From Jaltomata sinuosa (Eukaryota; Streptophyta; Magnoliopsida; Solanales; Solanaceae), in assembly GCA_003996215.1 (NCBI GenBank), contig QJPP01002958.1, positions 62,001 through 126,000 of the forward strand: DNA of 64,000 nt, given 5' to 3'. How positions within the stretch are numbered: the stretch's first letter is position 1; every line of letters begins with the position of its first letter. The position numbers and the translations under genes are program-made. The notes under the pieces were generated by a model that was not told where the DNA came from, did not search any database, and saw only the letters and a program-made list of their open reading frames with translations. Shown piece by piece: positions 47,481 to 59,107 of the stretch.

Positions 47481-48157
47481 AGTTCTACGTGTTGATTACC
47501 GAGGGTATGTAGTTGACTCCACATTTCTGATGCTTTCTCAAAAGATGCCAATTCCATAGCTATATCAACAGAGACAAAACTGACAAACCATGTGATGATT
47601 TTTCCATTGTCAGCCTCCCAAACTTCTTTTTCTTTATCTTCTGTAGGTACTCCTTTGAGCCATCTAGAATACCAAGGAGGCCTTTGCCTCTAATATAAGC
47701 TTTGAAATGGATATTTCATATCGGAAAGTTATGCTCGTCAAATTTGTTTGACAAGATATCTCGTGAATCCATCCCGATTGAAAAAGAATGGACTCGAAGG
47801 GGATCAACAAACAAATCCAGAGACTACAAGGAGAGTGACGGATATGGATCAAGAAACCGAGCCAATATGAATCAAACGGCTTTGCTGAAAAATAATAAAC
47901 TAAGTATTGAGGACTTCAGAGAAAGAGAAAAAAATGTGGCTCTTGATACCAAGTTGAATAAAGAGAAAGATGCAGACAGATGAAGAAATTATCTTCTATT
48001 TTCAGTCATGAGAACAATAGATGTACATTGAATTTATACAGAGAAAGGACTCCTAATTGTCTCCTGAGTACTAGCCCAATGACAAGGGAGATCCCTGATT
48101 AAAGGATCCTTGATTAAAGGATCCCTGATTGCATGGGAGATCCCTGATTCTGTGACA
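47481..48157 (-). mobile_element. 5' scrap of a small-LTR Copia-like element
   Basis: Minus strand: a short LTR (48157-47955, TGTCACAGAATCAGGG to ...CTTTATTCA, 203 bases), primer binding site TGGTATCAAGAGC (47951-47939), then gag from MDSRDILSNKF (47772). After a TGA in place of the usual tryptophan codon, gag continues with IHFKAYIRGKGLLGILDGSK. Sequence identity to gag ends near 47500, where element D begins. The LTR contains a GATCCCTGATTAAAG-type repeat. Confidence 0.6.
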
Positions 48158-50057
48158 CTAAATAAGGTACATTCAATAATGTATAGAGCTTCTATCCACC
48201 AGATTTTTCATGTAAAAGCCATAAGGAAATACACCCCAAAACTTACCTTTAATCCTTGAAAAAATATTAACGAACATGAACCCTATCAAAGGAAAAAAGG
48301 GTGGATTTTTTTTTGCTTGAAAAATAATGTGTTTTATGTGTCGTTTAACTTATGAAAAAATCTGAAATAAATCAGCTGAAGTTTTGTATATATGCTGGCT
48401 AAGGGGAGATGGGTATTTGGCCTCGACCCTTGACCCATCCCACTTTTCATTTAACTACTTATTTGGGCCAAACATTAGAAAGTAGGTGATCCATCTTCTT
48501 GCTCACTTTAAACGTTGGCCTAGTATTTTCTTATGTAGGTTAAATACCTACTTGTCCTAATTTCTTCTTTTATCTCTTTATTCAACGTAGGATACATAGA
48601 CAAGTAGCTCAAGTAAGTACAATGTTAAATAAAAAAATCTTAACCACGTAAAAAGATCAAATATGTTGGACGTTTACACTAGTGGGTGAACAACATAGCT
48701 CAAACAAGTAGGTAACTTACTTTTTCCCATATTCACTTGTATTTTCAAGTTTCATCCCCTCAAATTATATTCTCTACTTTAGTGTAGTAGGATACTTAGA
48801 CTTTTGCTTAAATATAGCCTCAATTTCACATAGTCAAATAAATTCAACGACATAAACTTTGATTTACATGTGTTGAAAGTTATGGGGTATTACATTAAAG
48901 ATTTTAGGATGCATGATTTTACAGAAGAATAGTTAGTCTTACCATTACTTTCATTTTTTGGTGTGTACGCAATATGGAAAATATTTACTGATTTATGCCA
49001 AACTAATAGATACACACATATTTATTACTAAACTGTAATTAAGTCATTAAATTCTCACTAAGTAAATAAATCACTTTCCAAAACTCTTACATTTTTTTGT
49101 TATAAACAACAATTTCATATGTTACACCAGCAAAACGAATTTTCTCTTCTAATTTTTTTCATGTCCTTGTTTGTTATATTCCATTTCACCACTATTTTCA
49201 GTTAGAGAATACAATCTTTTTTTATTTTTTCTTGCTGTTTTATTCTAGTTTTTCTGTGGAACTTTTTATGTTCTTTCTGTAAGAAAAATGATAATGTTTG
49301 AGTATTGATTGTTTTTGCCTCATGCTTATTGTTTTTTGCAATTCTTATTTTTTAGTTTGCTTAAATTGTTGATCTTATTGAAAATGCTGCATTACTTATG
49401 GGTTTTAAACTAAAATTTATAGATTTTAGTAGAAAAATTTAGTTTAATTCAATGTTTAGCATTTAATTAAGTGTGCGAGGAGTTTTATTACTAAGAAATT
49501 GAAAAGAAAATGACATCTTTAATTTGGTCCTTTTCTTAGGTAATGAATACAAAGTAGTCCAACATTAGACTCTCCACCGAGGGAGGGTTCTACTATCGTT
49601 GTCATCTCTCCAACAACTCTTTTACCAGTTATAATTAACAATCCATTTTTTGCCTTCATGGGGAAGGAAGCTGGTGTTGTAGACAAATATTCGATTCTCA
49701 ATTGGCGAGAGGTTCTCCAGTGCCAAGAGAGGAAGGGAAAGCAAACATTGCCTAGAAGCTTGCAGACTTAGCATTCATTGGTTTTGTCTTACCTCAAGAA
49801 CCAGTTCCTTCTACATCTACTCAACCTAGGGAAACCACACCTCTTGCTTAGAAGAGACCCACCATCACCACTCCTCCCACAGGCCTCGTATCGCCCCAAT
49901 GACTCATTCCTTCTGTGGCTGCCCAACCAGGGGCAGCCTCGGTGCCAGCTTCGAAGACCTCAAGGATGATCCCATTATTCTAATAACAAGCAAAAAACAT
50001 TAAATTATGCTAAATTCCTACAACCTCTCTTGTCTATTTTGTGTGTAATACTATAAG
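48158..50057. other. Intergenic, no gene recognised
   Basis: AT-rich. The segment 49560-49980 is less AT-rich and in places reads as a proline/threonine/serine-rich frame with stops, perhaps a remnant of a gag linker. I cannot identify it. Confidence 0.4.
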
Positions 50058-50309
50058 AGACGTGATCTAGGGCGTATTTATATGCCCAATTGCCTCATTT
50101 ACCCATGTTTTAGCCTTGTTTTGAGGGCAAAAGTCATGTATATCCTTATGATTATTTGCATTTTCATGGTGGTGAGCTAATATATGTGATTAGATGCTTT
50201 GCAGGGAAAATATGGAGAAAAACAACCCATGAGAGCTAAAATGGAAGCATAAAAGAATTGGAAAGGAGTTAGCAACATTTTGGGAGAAAAGGAAGAAAAT
50301 TTGGGTTGT

Positions 50310-50430
50310 GGCGCATCGCCCCAGCCCCCAAACTACTGAGGGGTGTGGCTGGCGCATTGGTGGCGCGTCGCCCCAGGCCCCAAACTTCAGACTACTAAAG
50401 TTGGCGCTATGGGTGGCGCGGCGCGCCAGA
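50310..50430. repeat. GC-rich GGCGC cluster inside solo LTR J
   Basis: GTGGCGCATCGCCCCAGCCC, then GGCTGGCGCATTGG, TGGCGCGTCGCCCCAGGCCC and GGTGGCGCGGCGCGCC occur within 120 bases. It is the most GC-rich spot of the window and lies just upstream of the LTR TATA box. Confidence 0.75.
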
Positions 50431-50504
50431 GCCTAACCCGAAAAAATTCCAGCTTTTTTCTACTCCAAATCCAAGTAGGAAAACGGGTTATTTTCCTCCT
50501 ACTC

Positions 50505-50512
50505 TATAAATA
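50505..50512 (+). promoter_or_regulatory. TATA box candidate of solo LTR J
   Basis: CTCTATAAATATATC lies about one third into the LTR, downstream of the GC-rich cluster. This is the expected spacing for a U3 promoter. Confidence 0.5.
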
Positions 50513-51416
50513 TATCTCAAATCATGATTTTTACAGAACTTTTGACCTACGAAGAGCTAGGAGCAACCGTGGAGGCCGGAGAATATTGGTTTCATCTTTT
50601 CTTCTCCTTTATTATTTATTTTTACGTTTTTCCTTTGGATGAATAGTGGTAATTGCTCCATGTCTATGTGGAGTTAAACTTCTCGTTCTAGGATTGTGTT
50701 AGCTAACTACATGATTGTTGAATTAAACGATTGATTCAATTATTTATTTATCATATTAGTTGTTCTTATATTTTTGTGCTAACTATTTTAATGCTTCGTG
50801 ACCATTAAAATAAATCTATAATCTCTTTGTGAACTCAAGAGAAGAATCATTGAGATAGAACAAAGAATATAGGGAGCAAGACCTCTCTTTTGTAACGTAA
50901 AGGGTAGGTTAGCGACTAGGATAGAGATATACCTAGAATGCCTTGGTTGGTTCATATGGAAAGAAATATAAATTCTTTTAAAATAAGATGTCACATCTCC
51001 GCTCAATGATGTAGTTGTGATGCTATTTTGAATAGGCAACTGGAGGCTCGAGAGACCATAGTTGTAATATTAACCCCGGAATCAACAACTAGATAAACAA
51101 ACAAGTTGATGAAATTGCTTATTAAACATGATTGTTAGCAGATCCATAGTCCTAGATCGATTTCATCACATTGATTACGTGAAAATCCGCTCTTTGTTTG
51201 GTTAATTGTTCATTAGTTAACTTCTTCTTTTTATTTCTAGATTAGTTAATAATAAATTCACCTTTGAATTTTTACGCTTGAATAAATAATTAGAACTAGT
51301 TTAATTTAGTGAATAGTTAATCGACAAGTCCCTGTGAATATGATATCTGGACTTACAATTCTATATTACTTGTACGACCGCGTACACTTGCGTGTGCGTT
51401 AGGCTGCAACAAGACG

Positions 51417-51776
51417 TATCTTAATAGATGTTGTGCTGATAGTTTTTATGTATGTATGTATAAGGTATGCTCACGTTTCTTAGAATAGAATAAAAATTCG
51501 TAGGTTCTTTAGATAATAGTTTCTTTGACATGTTCGTGGTGTTCTTGTCGAGGTAATTTTACAATAGTTTCGTCTTGGTTGAGGTGATATAAAACACATA
51601 TGAACATTAAATACATTAATAGATACTTCTAAGATATGTATAGAAAAGAATAGTTGACTTGAGGATCTCGTAAGGAAGATGACCTATATGCCCTTCTGTG
51701 CTCATAGTAGCAATTTTAATTCGTTTCACAATTTCAATGATGATGAGAGAGTGATTTCCAATATTATGAAATTTTA
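51417..51776. other. Spacer between solo LTR J and the inverted repeat
   Basis: AT-rich, with a short (TATG)n run near 51449. No gene or known repeat is recognised. Confidence 0.4.
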
Positions 51777-51948
51777 AACCTTTTTGTTTCATTCCTTTTA
51801 AATGGAGGTCATCTTGATCCTTAAATTCAAATATTCTAACTATTTACGAGTTGTCATTTTTAGGATGGGACAAAGTTGGCTTTGCACTGACTTGATAGTG
51901 AAGGGACGATCAACTTTTTATTTAAATATCATACTAATAATTGGAGAA
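51777..51948 (+). repeat. Outer part of the left arm of a long inverted repeat
   Basis: AACCTTTTT at 51777, GGAGGTCATCTTGATCCTTA, GGACAAAGTTGGCTTTGCA and TTGATAGTGAAGGGACGATC match the reverse complement of 63700-63852 with scattered differences. It is separated from the rest of its arm (61459 onward) only by Copia element E. Confidence 0.88.
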
Positions 51949-52853
51949 TGATAGTCTGCACGACCTACTTATTAAACTTAATTAGTTGCCTATCAATGAA
52001 ACAGGTTGCCTAACGTGTTTCAACAGTAAGAAAGCAGTAAGTAAATAAGACAGTGATTTTTACGTGGAAAACCACTCGGCTCACAAAGGTGTAAAAACCA
52101 CGACTTGTACCACTACAGGATTTAACCCCAAACTTCACTAAGCAATGAGCCTCAACAGAATTGATTACAACTCGATGTAACCTGGGAATTATAAACTCTA
52201 ACTCCTAACAATTCCAACCACACAAGGTTTGTGTTTCTCAATTCTTCGAGTTTTACCCAACTTGAAGATAACAATCCTACTTCAGTTTATAGCACACTGA
52301 ACTATGATTATAACTCCAAGAACAATCCTAATACATCACTACTAAGATACCTTAGCTAGACTCTATACTTAGGACCAGGTTCTTCAATGTGTTTCTTCAG
52401 TCACCTTCGCTACACTTGCTAAAGTCAATCTCACAATTGCCTTTTTCTCTCTGTAAGTGCGAGGTTGCTTTGGATAACAGCTCTTCTATTTAAGCACAAC
52501 TCCTCAAGGAGTTCTCCTCTCAATCGAACTCCTTCTTGCATCCAAACTCTACTTGCATAGACTTCTTATTCAAGTGAGACTCCTATTTGCTTACAACTTC
52601 ATGCCTTTGTTTGTGTTGTAGACGAACTCAACTTCAACTTCATATCCACACTTCTTTGCTGACTTGATTTCATCACACTTTTGTCCACGTGTAGTTTCCC
52701 AATACTGTCTTCTAGCATGCTGACATGGATTAAACCATCCTATGAACTTTCTAGGACAGTCTTGGCTTTATTGAGATCATGCACTGATAAACCATCTTTA
52801 CTTACATGTTTCATGTCACTTTGTCATTAATCAAAACTCCATAGAACCAAACA
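51949..52853 (-). repeat. 3' LTR of Copia element E
   Basis: 905 bases from TGATAGTCTGCACGACC to CATAGAACCAAACA. A TATA-like TTAAATAG on the minus strand lies near 52490. Confidence 0.93.
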
Positions 52854-52867
52854 AGTTCCCCCTTTTT
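52854..52867 (-). promoter_or_regulatory. Polypurine tract of Copia element E
   Basis: The minus strand reads AAAAAGGGGGAACT immediately before the LTR start TGTTTGG. Confidence 0.8.
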
Positions 52868-53265
52868 GATGATGACAAACTCTTTGCCTCTGAGCCCTGT
52901 TACATGCAGCGAGAGTTTGAAACATGTGAATGGAACAGGTTAGGTTATGGGTTATAAACACTAAATGACCCTTTTTTCCCCATTTTGGCATCATTGAAAA
53001 GCTGGCAGTAGTGCAGTAATAAATTAGCCAAGAAAAAAGATAGTTAGTTCATGTCTACTGGGGCTATCATCAATTCTACAGATAGAAAATAGGCCAGTAC
53101 AAGAATAGCATGAAAAGAAAGCAAAGGAACATGTTATGTGCGCAAAAATAGTCATTTCATTATCCTTGTCAACGCATGCTTTACAAAGGACTTAAACTAG
53201 CATGTCCTAAAATGAGAACAACAAAAACTGAGCATTTGAAAGATAAGGACTGGATAGGAAAAGCA

Positions 53266-54975
53266 CTAAGAGGTGGAAACAGGAGGGGATGGTGGAGCAG
53301 GTGGGAGTAGTTGTGTCAACCGATGGACAATTTCAGCATTTTGGACCCTTTCACGATCAAGTTCAGCCTGCAAGGCCAGGATCCTCGCCTGAAGGGCATC
53401 CTTCTCTTCAGCATGAGTAGCCTGAGCAGCTTCCAATTCACCAGTTTTGTCAGCCAAGGCATTCCTTAGCCTCTGCATAGGAGTATCAACCGTTCTTATT
53501 GAAACAGGTAGAGCATTGTGGTTCACCTGTCCAAGAACATCCTTCGTAGTCTGGAAGTACACACTTGGACGGGGATAGAGTAGTCTTCAAAAATTTGTCC
53601 CAGCCAGAACCCATAGGGGAGAGCATGACCCTTCTCATCCTTCACAAGCACCCTATGCATGCGCTTAATTATCAGGCTTGGCAAATCAATCTTCACCTCA
53701 GTATCTAGGAGCTCCATGATTGTTAAGTCCAAGTAGTTTACCTCAGTTATCCTCTCATTTCTAGGTGTGATAACCTTGTGGACCATGTCAAAGTACAATT
53801 GATACAATGGGGACATTTCTCTTTTCAGCACCCTTCTATGTTGAGTGAGAGCTGGTCATCCAGAGAATTTCCTGGTAATTTCCAAGGCAGAGGCCATGTT
53901 GTCTAGGGGGGGCCATTCAAACTTGACATAGTGGTTCCAACCCCCAGTGGGAACCCCCAAAATCCTAGAGACATCTTCAGCCACAAAATGGATAGGGACA
54001 CCACGAACAGTGGTTGAAAACATTGAGCCTTGCTCAGCCCCGTTTGTGTAGAATTTTGTGCCCTCTAAATTTCCTTTGAACCGTCCCTTGAAGGAAGAGT
54101 TCAGACCATCCTTGGTCTTCGAGCTTAGCCAATATAGTTACCATCTCAAGGACACCAAACCCTGTTACAACCCTTCCTCTAAGAACTGAGCAACGTTGGA
54201 AGTGGATAAGGTGTAGCATATGAAGATCAGTGAAGCCTGAGGTGTCAATGTCAACATAGGCATTATCATCTGAAGCTTCAGAGTCAGAGTTACCAGATGG
54301 ACCGGGTCAGTCAGAGAATTTTGATGGACGAGATTTGGGCATGGATTTTGACCTGGGGTTGGATTTGGGAGGGGTTTTTTTCTTGGTTCTGGATTTGGAC
54401 GGAGTAGGATTCCGAGCATGAGGTTTGACTAAAGAGCGCTTTTTGTACTTTGGAGTGATGAACTTGACTCAGAAGCAAGTCATTGTCAGAGGGGATGGAC
54501 TGTGGGGAGGGAGGAGTGTTGGTAGACTGCTTCTTTTTAGAAGCCTTGAGGGCTTCAGTGAGAGTAGAATCTTCTTTATGCTTCTTGTTTCTGGTGTGGG
54601 GATCTCTAATTGGAATAGTCGAAGAAGGTGATTCAATAATGCTTTGTTTTCAGGTACAAAAACAGATTCCCCAGACCTTTTCTTCAGTTGAGATCGAGTT
54701 TTAGAGGGAACCAAGTGTGCAATAGGGGTCCCTTCAGCAGAGGTCATCCGGAGTAGAGGGATATCCAATCCAGGGGATAATGGAGCTTGGGTGAAATGGG
54801 GAACATCTTGGAAGTCAGCGAAATGATTCTTGAAGTTGTTCCAGGCCACAAAATTGGACATTTTGAAGGAGAGAGACAGAGAAATTTCTGGGGCAGGCAT
54901 TGCACTTTCGTGCAGAACTATCTCTAAAGAGCTGGAAATCGTAGACTCAGAGGGTTTTGTGGAGGTGGAATCCAT
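53266..54975 (-). pseudogene. Envelope-like ORF3 of the Sirevirus, broken
   Basis: This frame lies between RNase H and the 3' LTR, where Sireviruses carry an env-like gene of unproven function. It starts MDSTSTKPSES (54975) with a serine/proline-rich N-terminus. After frame changes near 54470, 54200 and 53900 a conserved region reads LYFDMVHKVITPRNERITEV, DLTIMELLDTEVKIDLPSLI and GHALPYGFWLGQIFEDY (53831-53560). Another shift near 53560 leads to a C-terminal coiled coil, ELEAAQATHAEEKDALQARI then LALQAELDRERVQNAEIVHR. No clear signal peptide is seen. At least four frame changes exclude an intact product. Confidence 0.75.
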
Positions 54976-55457
54976 TGTTGAGTTGTGTGAGAGGTCCAGA
55001 GAGAGAGAATGGGTCTTTTACAGAGATAAGGGGAGATGAACCGTGTTGGTCTGAGATTGTGTCATTGAAGAGAGACCAATTGGAATAGGAGATGTGATTG
55101 TGATGTGAAGGCGGTGACAACGTTTTTTGAAAAAAGGCGGAGACGTTTGGAATTTAGTAGTTATGATGTGAGATTCACACTCAAAAGCAATGAATGTGTG
55201 GAACAAGAGTGCTCAGCTATTTCATTTTCTTTTTGAGACATATTAACAAGTCACGAAATAAAGCGTACCTGACGGTAGGAGCTTGGAAGACCATGTTTTG
55301 CTCACTTGGACCACGTCTCTGCAGAATCTCAACATAACATTTTGTTAGCATGGTAAACCATCTAGAATTGGGACACACAACTAAATGTGCAAGACTGAGT
55401 TAACTATCAATTTGACTAATAATACTTAACACTAGCCATATAATCTAGCCAATCATT

Positions 55458-56264
55458 GAAGGTGAGTCATGCAATCTTAATCATCCCCAAGTCTAATCTA
55501 TTCTTTTCAATATGTTCCCTACTTAGTGCCTTGGTAAATATATCAGCTATTTGTTCCTCAGTAGGACAAAACATGATTGATATGAACCCCTTTTCAACAT
55601 TATCCTGGAGAAAATGGTGTCGTATGTCAATGTGTTTAGTCCTCTTATGTTGGACTAGATTTTTCGCAATATTTATGGCACTAGTATTGTCACAAAAAAT
55701 AGGAACACAACCAACATTAATACCAAAGTCCAGTAGTTATTGTTTGATCCAAAGAAGTTGGGCAAAACATGATCCAGTTGCTACATACTCAGCTTCAGCA
55801 GTGGACAAGGCAACATAATTTTGCTTCTTGGTGGACCATGAGATCAGACATGATCCAAGGAAGTGTGTCATACCTGTGGTGCTCTTCCTATCAACCAGAT
55901 AACCTGCATAGTCAGCATCTGCATATCCTATAAGTTCAAAATTGCTTCCTTTTGGATACCGTAATCCCAAATCTATGGTTCCCTTGAGATATCTCAAGAT
56001 TCTTTTGACAGCTTTGATGTGGAATTCTTTTGGATTTTCTTGAAATCTTTCACACAATCCCACACTAAAGACTATATCAGTTCTACTAGCAGTAAGGTAC
56101 AAAAGGGACCCTATCATACCTCTATACAGGTTTTCCTCCATAGATGGACCTGTTTCATCCAAGTCTAATTTGGTGGCAGTGGCAATAGGAGTGTCAATTT
56201 CCTTTGCTTCCTCCATCTTGAACCTCTTGAGCAGCTCATTCACATACTTCTGCAGATGAATCAT
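55458..56264 (-). pseudogene. Copia element E RT thumb and RNase H
   Basis: MIHLQKYVNELLKRFKMEEA opens the RT thumb. RNase H shows ELIGYADADYAGYLVDRKST, then ALSTAEAEYVATGSC, with the acidic residues kept. A stop at 55737 follows LLWIKQ. The C-terminus continues recognisably to about 55458. A plus-strand open stretch at 55456-55818 is its antisense shadow. Confidence 0.88.
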
Positions 56265-57156
56265 GGTCCCAGTTGGACTTTTGTTTAATTTGAAGTCCTA
56301 GGAAGATGTTGAGTTCTCCCATCATGCTCATTTCAAACTCACCATTCATCAACTTTGCAAAGTCTTGAGTTAGTTTTGCATCATTTGATCCAAAGATAAT
56401 ATCATCAACATAAACATGTACAATCAGCAGAACTTTGCCATTATTTTATAAAAATAAGGTGTTATCAATTTTACCTCTAGTATGCCCATTCTCTAGAAGA
56501 AACTTGGACAATCTTTCATACCAAGCCCTTGGGGTCTGTTTCAGTCCATATAGTGCCTTGTCCAATTTGTACACATGATTTGGAAATTTTGTGCTCTCCA
56601 ATCCAGGTGGTTGCTTCACATATACTTCCTCCTTGAGATTCCCATTCAGAAATGCACTCTTCACATCCATATGATATAGAGTGAACTCCATGAATGCAGC
56701 AAAAGCAACAAGTAACCTGATTGCTTCAAGTATGGAAACTGTAGCAAAAGTCTCATCAAAGTCAATTCCTTCTTCTTGGTTGTATCCTTGGACCACCAGC
56801 CTTGCCTTATTCCTTGTAACTATTCCATCTTTATCAAGCTTATTCCTGTACACCCATTTTGTGCCAATTATAGTTCTGTCATTGGGTCGAGGAACCAGAT
56901 GCCACACCTTGCTTCTTTCAAATTGGTTGAGTTCCTCTTGCATAGCCATTATCGAGTCCTTATCACGGAGTACTTCCTTTACCTTTCTTGGCTCAATCAT
57001 TGACAAAAATGCTTCAAAGGCACACGAGTTCTTAAGACCTACTCTGGTAGTGATTCTAGATGTCAAATCTGTGAGAACATTGTCAATGGGATGAGAATCC
57101 TGGTACTTGTAGCTTTTTAGTACTATCCCTTTGTGATGTTCCACCAGATGACTCAT
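56265..57156 (-). pseudogene. Copia element E reverse transcriptase
   Basis: IIGTKWVYRNKLDKDGIVTR, KARLVVQGYNQEEGIDFDET, YHMDVKSAFLNGNLKEEVYV and LDKALYGLKQTPRAWYERLS, all in one frame. A TAA at about 56443 comes just before the catalytic block, where YVDD lies at 56401-56412. A frame change near 56280 separates it from the thumb. The active-site residues remain but cannot be read through. Confidence 0.88.
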
Positions 57157-57201
57157 GGCTTGGTGTTCCCCCTGTCACTAGGCCATTTGTTGTTCCCCCT
57201 G

Positions 57202-58050
57202 TCAGTATGTCAGCAGTTGTCCCCCTGTCAATGTGCCACCAGTTTTCTCATCAGATGGACTGGGTTGTACAACCTGTTCCTGCGGACTGTCATCAACATC
57301 ACTTTCAACCTGCATTTTAGTATCAATAGTAACAAGAGATTCATCAAAATAAACATGCACACTTTCTTCAACACATCCAGTTCTCTTGTTCAACACCCTA
57401 TATGCTTTGCTATGTTAGGAGTATCCAAAGAATATGCCTTCATCACTCCTTGCATCACACTTACCAAGATTATCTTTCCCATTATTATGCATATAACATT
57501 TGCAACCAAAGGATCTGAGATGGGAGATATTTGGTTTTCTTCCCTTGAGGAGTTTATAGGGAGTCTTATCTATCAATGGTCTAGTCATAAACCTGTTTAT
57601 GATGTATCAAGCAGTACTCATAGCTTCAGCCCAGAGACTTTTTGCAAGATTGCCTGCTATCATCATTATCCTAGCCATATCTTCTAGAGTCCTATTTTTT
57701 CTTTCAACTACTCTATTTTGTTGGGCAGATCTAGGGGTAGAAAAGTTGTGATCAATTCCCTTAGAAGAATAGTATTCTAGAAAATTTGTATTTTCAAATT
57801 CTGTTCCATGATCAGACCTTATAGAGATCACGGAGGAGCCTAGTTTCTTTTCCATTTTCTTAACAAAGATGGTGAAGACATCAAAGGCATCCTCTTTAGA
57901 TGCTAAAAACAGTGTCCAAGTGTACATGGAGTAGTCATCAACAAGAACATATACATATCTTTTGCCTCCTCTGTTTCTTACTCTCATTGGTCCATACAGA
58001 TCCATGTGGATTAGATCAAGTCACTTAGTGGTACTTACCATGTTTTTTTA
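57202..58050 (-). pseudogene. Copia element E integrase
   Basis: Core: MDLYGPMRVRNRGGKRYVYV (first D), ISIRSDHGTEFENTNF (second D), and AQQNRVVERKNRTLEDMARI (E). The second D and the E are 35 residues apart, the usual D35E. The open core is 57607-58005. The C-terminal part is decayed (stops at 57600 and 57416), then an acidic linker 57396-57202. The catalytic triad is intact. Confidence 0.87.
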
Positions 58051-58064
58051 TTTGAAAGAAGTCC

Positions 58065-58661
58065 TTACTTTCTTCCCCTTACACAAGCACTGCAGACTTG
58101 TTCATCCTTGAACTTGGTTTTAGGCAGGCCTATAACAAAGTCCTTTGAAGCAAGTTTGTTCAAGTGTTTCAAACTAGCATGCCCAAGTCGCTTGTGCCAT
58201 AGTAAGGGGTCACAGTCAATTGCACTAAGACAAGTTAGGTTAGTACCTGGCATTCCCAAGATATCAGCTTTATATACATTCTTTTACCTTTGTGCAGTCA
58301 GAACAACCTCCTTGGTATCCATCCTCTTGACTTTGCAACCTGTAGAAGTGAAAGTTACCTTATTACCTTTGTTACATAGCTGAGAGATGCTGAGTAGATT
58401 GTGCATCAACCCATCAACATGGTAAACTTCTACTACTGTCTTTGTTATGGATTTTCCAATTTTTCTAACTCCAGTAACTCTACCATTTTTGCCTCCTCCA
58501 AAAGAGACATTCCCCTCTTTGATTGAGGTGAGTGAAAGGAACTTCCCTTTGTCTCTTGTCATGTGTCTTGAGCAAGCACTATCCATATACCAATGCTTTT
58601 TGCTTCCTTTCACTTTTACCTGCAAAATAATTTTAAGGGTTAATCTTAGGAACCCAGACAA
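58065..58661 (-). pseudogene. Copia element E protease and pre-integrase zinc domain
   Basis: Protease: KHWYMDSACSRHMTRDKGKF, with the catalytic aspartate followed by S-A (usually S-G), then HNLLSISQLCNKGNKVTFTS (58661-58284). Pre-integrase: LLWHKRLGHASLKHLNKLAS, then VCSACVRGRK, showing the HHCC zinc site (58259-58065). A stop near 58284 lies between them. Confidence 0.86.
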
Positions 58662-59016
58662 GCTTGGGTCCTTTCTTATTCACAAAAGGATGAATCAAAT
58701 TTCTTTTATCCCATCGAGGCAACAGGTTAATGGACATGTTCCTTTGCACAGATTCAGAGTTGTTTCTTTTAGCTTGTTTAATGTTTTCATTTGTGTACCA
58801 GGCTGCAGTGGGACATTCAGTGGTGGGGTTCCCTAACCGTCCACAGATAAAGCAAAGATTTTTGGTAGAAGTAGTTTCTTTATGAAATCCTAGACCTGCC
58901 TTTTCATTATGAGTCCTTTCTCCTAATTTTTTCACTATTCTAGACGAGTTAGTCCACCTATTTGCCTTTTCAAGATCAAATTTTATCCTGGAGTTTTCTA
59001 GACTTAATTTTCTCAC
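58633..59016 (-). pseudogene. Copia element E gag C-terminus with second zinc knuckle
   Basis: A charged coiled-coil-like stretch is followed by CFICGRLGNPTTEC (58813-58857). The CCHC knuckle has asparagine in place of histidine, so zinc binding should fail. It ends GPKLVWVPKINP, the usual junction to protease. Confidence 0.8.
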
Positions 59017-59107
59017 CTTTTCTTTTTCATAGAGAAGATTTTCTTTACATGTTTTAAGTTTTGACTCAGCAGTTACTTGACTATCACTTATTTTCTCCTT
59101 GCAATTT

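Larger units (their letters stand above)
50063..51411 (+). mobile_element. Solo LTR J of a Ty3-type element, perfect AGACG duplication
   Basis: It begins TGATCTAGGGCG and ends GTTAGGCTGCAACA (1349 bases), flanked by AGACG at 50058-50062 and 51412-51416. The end region TGTACGACCGCGTACACTTG followed by CGTGTGCG is, from general knowledge, typical of the 3' end of LTRs in Athila-like/related Ty3 elements. A TATA box lies at 50505-50512. No primer site or coding DNA is attached, so it is the product of LTR-LTR recombination. Confidence 0.85.

Noticed and set aside
49778..49969. Proline-rich 63-codon frame as a gene
   Set aside because: Low complexity and no recognisable domain or neighbours; stops interrupt the other plausible frame.
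56681..57687. Plus-strand open frames of 137 and 184 codons
   Set aside because: They are antisense shadows of the Copia RT and integrase regions on the minus strand.
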